A DNA stretch of 64,000 nt from Unio delphinus (Eukaryota; Mollusca; Bivalvia; Unionida; Unionidae): NCBI GenBank assembly GCA_029339505.1, contig JAQISU010000163.1, positions 3,364,001 through 3,428,000 of the forward strand, given 5' to 3'. The position numbers and the translations under genes are program-made. The notes beneath the pieces were generated by a model. The model worked only from the letters and a program-made list of their open reading frames with translations, did not search any database and had not been told where the DNA came from. Each line of letters starts with the position of its first letter. Position 1 is the stretch's first letter. Below, one piece after another: positions 61,070 to 64,000 of the stretch.

Positions 61070-61830
61070 TGGTGTCCTGAGAGGGGGTAACACCTCTGGC
61101 TGGCTAAGCAGTCGTATTCCTTCGGGGGGGGGGGGGGGGGTAGCTCACCCACCGTTGGTCTCCACGTGGAACTCAGCTCTCACCTGGGGCTCCAAGAAAG
61201 CTGTGGCATGCGTAGCGGCCACATCATGGAAAATGGCCACGACTGGCCGGCTAAACCACGCTAAGGGTATCCGACGGGTCTTGAGCCCTCGCTGAGTTAG
61301 GATTTGTGTACCTAGTATGTAAAGGCTGGATTCGGCAACCTGCGCGGAGGAACCACCAGCAGGTCAAGGGGCAGAAAGGCGATTAGCAGCAAAGCACAGT
61401 GGAGCGCTAAGAGCACGACGAGACACGTGGGACGTCCCAGTCATCCACTTCACTCAACTCTGTCTCTAGCTGCCTCGACGTTGTCGTGCTGCTGGACCCA
61501 GATGGTTATGGGCGAGAGAGTGAGGTCGACGAACTGCGTCACTTTAAACAAAGTCACAGCTCAAGTCATTCTTGTCATCCAACTTTCCCATTTCATCACC
61601 CACTAAAATCTTATGGCGACCGGCAACCAACAATAGGCAGGCGGCTCGGGCCATTAGTGTTGTTCACCACCGACATGGAGCAGCAGTGGAGTCCGGCAGC
61701 CACATGAGCCACTGATCAGCCATCTTAAGGAATGCACTGCTAACCTTACTTGCATGAGGAAGGGGCTAGGAAAGATGCACTAAACATTGCCTGCTCTTAC
61801 CTGCAGAGACCCAACTACATCGGTCACAAT
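61070..61830. mobile_element. GC-rich interspersed-repeat-like block, type unknown
   Basis: Composition changes abruptly from AT-rich to GC-rich and back, with a G-run (61125-61140), and the block ends near an A-rich stretch (AATAAAAAAAGAAAATG). This looks like the 5' part of a non-LTR retrotransposon or a long SINE-like repeat, but no coding motif was recognised. Confidence 0.35.
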
Positions 61831-61884
61831 ACAAACTAATAAAAAAAGAAAATGACGATTGCCCCTCTCATTTTTAAGTATCGT

Positions 61885-62155
61885 TGAATCAGTATTACAT
61901 CAGCCAATCAAATTTCAGGCATAGTGGATTTAGTATTATATCAGTCAGTCATATTTCAATTTTAGTGGATTTAGTGTCATATCAACCAATCATATTTCAA
62001 GTATTACGGATTCAGTATTACATCAGCCAGTCATATTTGAAGTATAGTGGATTTAGTATTATATCAGCCAATCATATTTGACGTTTAGTTGATTTAGTAT
62101 TATATCAGTCATATTTCAAGTATATTGAATTCGGTATTACATCAGCCAGTCATAT
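61885..62155. repeat. 41-bp tandem repeat, about six units
   Basis: Unit CAGCCAATCATATTTCAAGT + ATAGTGGATTTAGTATTATAT. Confidence 0.92.
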
Positions 62156-62159
62156 TTCT

Positions 62160-64000
62160 GTTATTATATAAACAGCATCATATAAAATGAACTCATAAGT
62201 TTATACGGTATTTCAGATGTGGATTATGCAAAAACAATATGCTTGGAGATAAGGATCATATCAGCAAATCAATTGAACCAGATTATAACACGTCATAAAA
62301 TAATATTTAAGCGGAAATTATCAGGCGGACGTTACAGTTCCAAACTAAATGTGGAATATCCTTTGTCGGATGATGAATTTGATAAACCAGTTCAATAATA
62401 GAACTAGAAGCGAAAAAACTAATATTTTTTTTCATAGATTGTACATTGTAGCTTGGTTACTCATAGATGTGTTAATGGAACCGGCTAATATACTTTATTT
62501 AGTTTCGCCCCAAATAGTCGGAGACGTGCTCTATAAATATACAACCAATTGAATCAATGCATCTGTTTTAAACGTGACAATATATAGACAAGAATATAAT
62601 GGTAAAGATTTCGATTATCGTATTTTGGCGGGCAAACAAAAATAATGATCAGAATGGAAACATCGTGATTTGTCGTGTAGATGTAATACGAATACACGTG
62701 AGGGTGAACTGTGTGCAATGTCCAGGGCGAACACTGCACTGCATTTGTACAGCTGGAAATTACAATTATAAAAGAAAGTATGTCATGTTACAGAAGTCTG
62801 TTGATAAGTATAATGACAATGATATTGACATGAATATAAATTAAATTCATTGTGCGATTGTATCCATTATATTTCATATGTTACAAAATGCGATGAAAAA
62901 CGTGCAATGTGGATAAATTATATCGAGGAACTTGTTATGTAATATGGAATAATCTGCGTGTAGCGTTATTCAATGTAATTGTTATACAGTTTATCAGTAA
63001 ACGAAAAAAGTGGTAAAATGCAATCTGCAAAAATAAAATAAATATTTAGAAAATCAAGAACAAATGCACAAGGTGTGTTTTAATATTGGTTCTGGGGATA
63101 ATATATAATTATTTAAAACGTCTGCAACTTTTTAAAAAACTTAAACCCGCGTTTCCATCATTAGGGTAGTAGCAGTCAGAGAGGCAAAGTATGGAACCAC
63201 ATATCAAGCAAAATATGGTTCCGGGTTAGGCAGAAAACGAAAATCACAATATAAAAACAGCAACAAAACCCCATAATTTTATTATATTTTAAAAACAAAA
63301 ACATAATTACGTCATGGCGATATTGACAAAACACCAAGAAAGAAATAGCCTGGTAAAGAAAACAGTCTACACCTAGAAAATCTCTAAACCCAACTCTTGA
63401 TACGAAATATAGTAAATTGAAGAAAACCCCAACTTACCAAATGAGAAAATAGCAACTTAAGAACCATGCCTAAAGCGAGTAAAATCCATCTAAGCACCAA
63501 CTATAAAACAAACAGAGGTAAATAACAATGTCAGTTATGGAAATACATATAGCTTACCACCTGTATTCATTCCAAGAAAATAACAATAACGACAAATGTG
63601 GCATATATATATAAGAATGATGAAAATACCTATCCATATGGGGGAATGAAATGTAGTACTGGTGATTTAATGTCTACTGGGCTTGACAAAAGTACAATAA
63701 AGACAAAAGGATATTGCGACTGGAAATTTCATTGCAGCAAAGCCATGAACAAATGTGGACAAGATTACTTGGCAATTTGTTGGCTGTCTTCTCAATCTCT
63801 AGTTGAAATATATCAACAGGAGCAATAACAACGGCATTCGTACAAATGTACTAATCCTCTGATACCCTTGGAAATTCTCAGTCGGCATAGATTGGCAACC
63901 ATCGAACAGTGAATATCCAAATTTATTCAGCAATACCTACTAACAGTCCTGGATAGGTTTTCCCTCCAAAATAAATTATGTTGTTTCACTGTCGAAACGT
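62160..64000. other. right end of window, no gene seen
   Basis: AT-rich. Several 60-80-codon frames lack recognisable motifs. A 76-codon frame at 63598-63828 has a Cys-containing composition that could be an exon but offers no splice or domain evidence. Confidence 0.35.

Noticed and set aside
60906..61295. 129-codon frame with a glycine run
   Set aside because: Spans the junction of AT-rich DNA and a GC-rich repeat block and includes a G homopolymer; no domain.

Overview
The window is animal nuclear DNA: AT-rich, with spliced coding exons, tRNA-derived SINEs, LINE relics, MITEs and many micro- and minisatellites. SINE and repeat style suggest a lophotrochozoan, probably a mollusc (inference, moderate). 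Two near-identical, virus-like DNA transposons of the Polinton/Maverick class dominate it. Element A (1774-16491, ~14.7 kb) and element B (41116-55915, ~14.8 kb) lie in opposite orientations 24.6 kb apart. Each has ~250-bp terminal inverted repeats (TIRs) and its own target-site duplication (TAGAAC for A, TGTCCA for B), so they are two separate insertions.

Gene order from one TIR is: penton-like/minor capsid protein, two-helix membrane protein, fibre-like coiled-coil protein, adenain-type protease, pVI-like protein, major-capsid candidate, small basic protein, a fast-changing protein with a conserved tail, a 133-aa unknown and a homing-type HNH nuclease, all in one direction. Opposed to these is a giant replication gene, then integrase, PLA2-like and zinc-ribbon ORFs, and finally the A32/FtsK-like packaging ATPase beside the other TIR. 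Together this is a full kit for self-synthesis, integration and virion building. The replication gene is the most striking. In B it is one 1319-aa frame with N-terminal repeats, a PolB-like core, an SF1 helicase and a C-terminal HNH domain.

The copies have decayed differently. A has a broken polymerase gene and a frameshifted penton gene. B has frameshifts in integrase, pVI-like and the fast-changing gene, and its homing nuclease has lost its HNH histidine. Most lesions are single-base changes in A-runs, so assembly error must be excluded. Differences between A and B concentrate in virion proteins, whereas replication, integrase and ATPase sequences are almost the same.

Element A sits inside an older fossil of a different Polinton lineage, recognisable by a decayed F54H12.2-like capsid gene at about 16530-17240. 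Between A and B lies one host gene on the minus strand (35544-26447; three coding exons; 331 codons), a type II membrane protein with an FkbM/Star-like methyltransferase domain. The rest is intron and intergenic DNA: LINE fragments (17599-18010, 37030-37890, ~38880-39060), SINEs, a three-copy MITE-like repeat, two other MITEs, a diverged duplicated segment split by element B, and tandem arrays. Beyond 57 kb I see only repeats and unassigned sequence.
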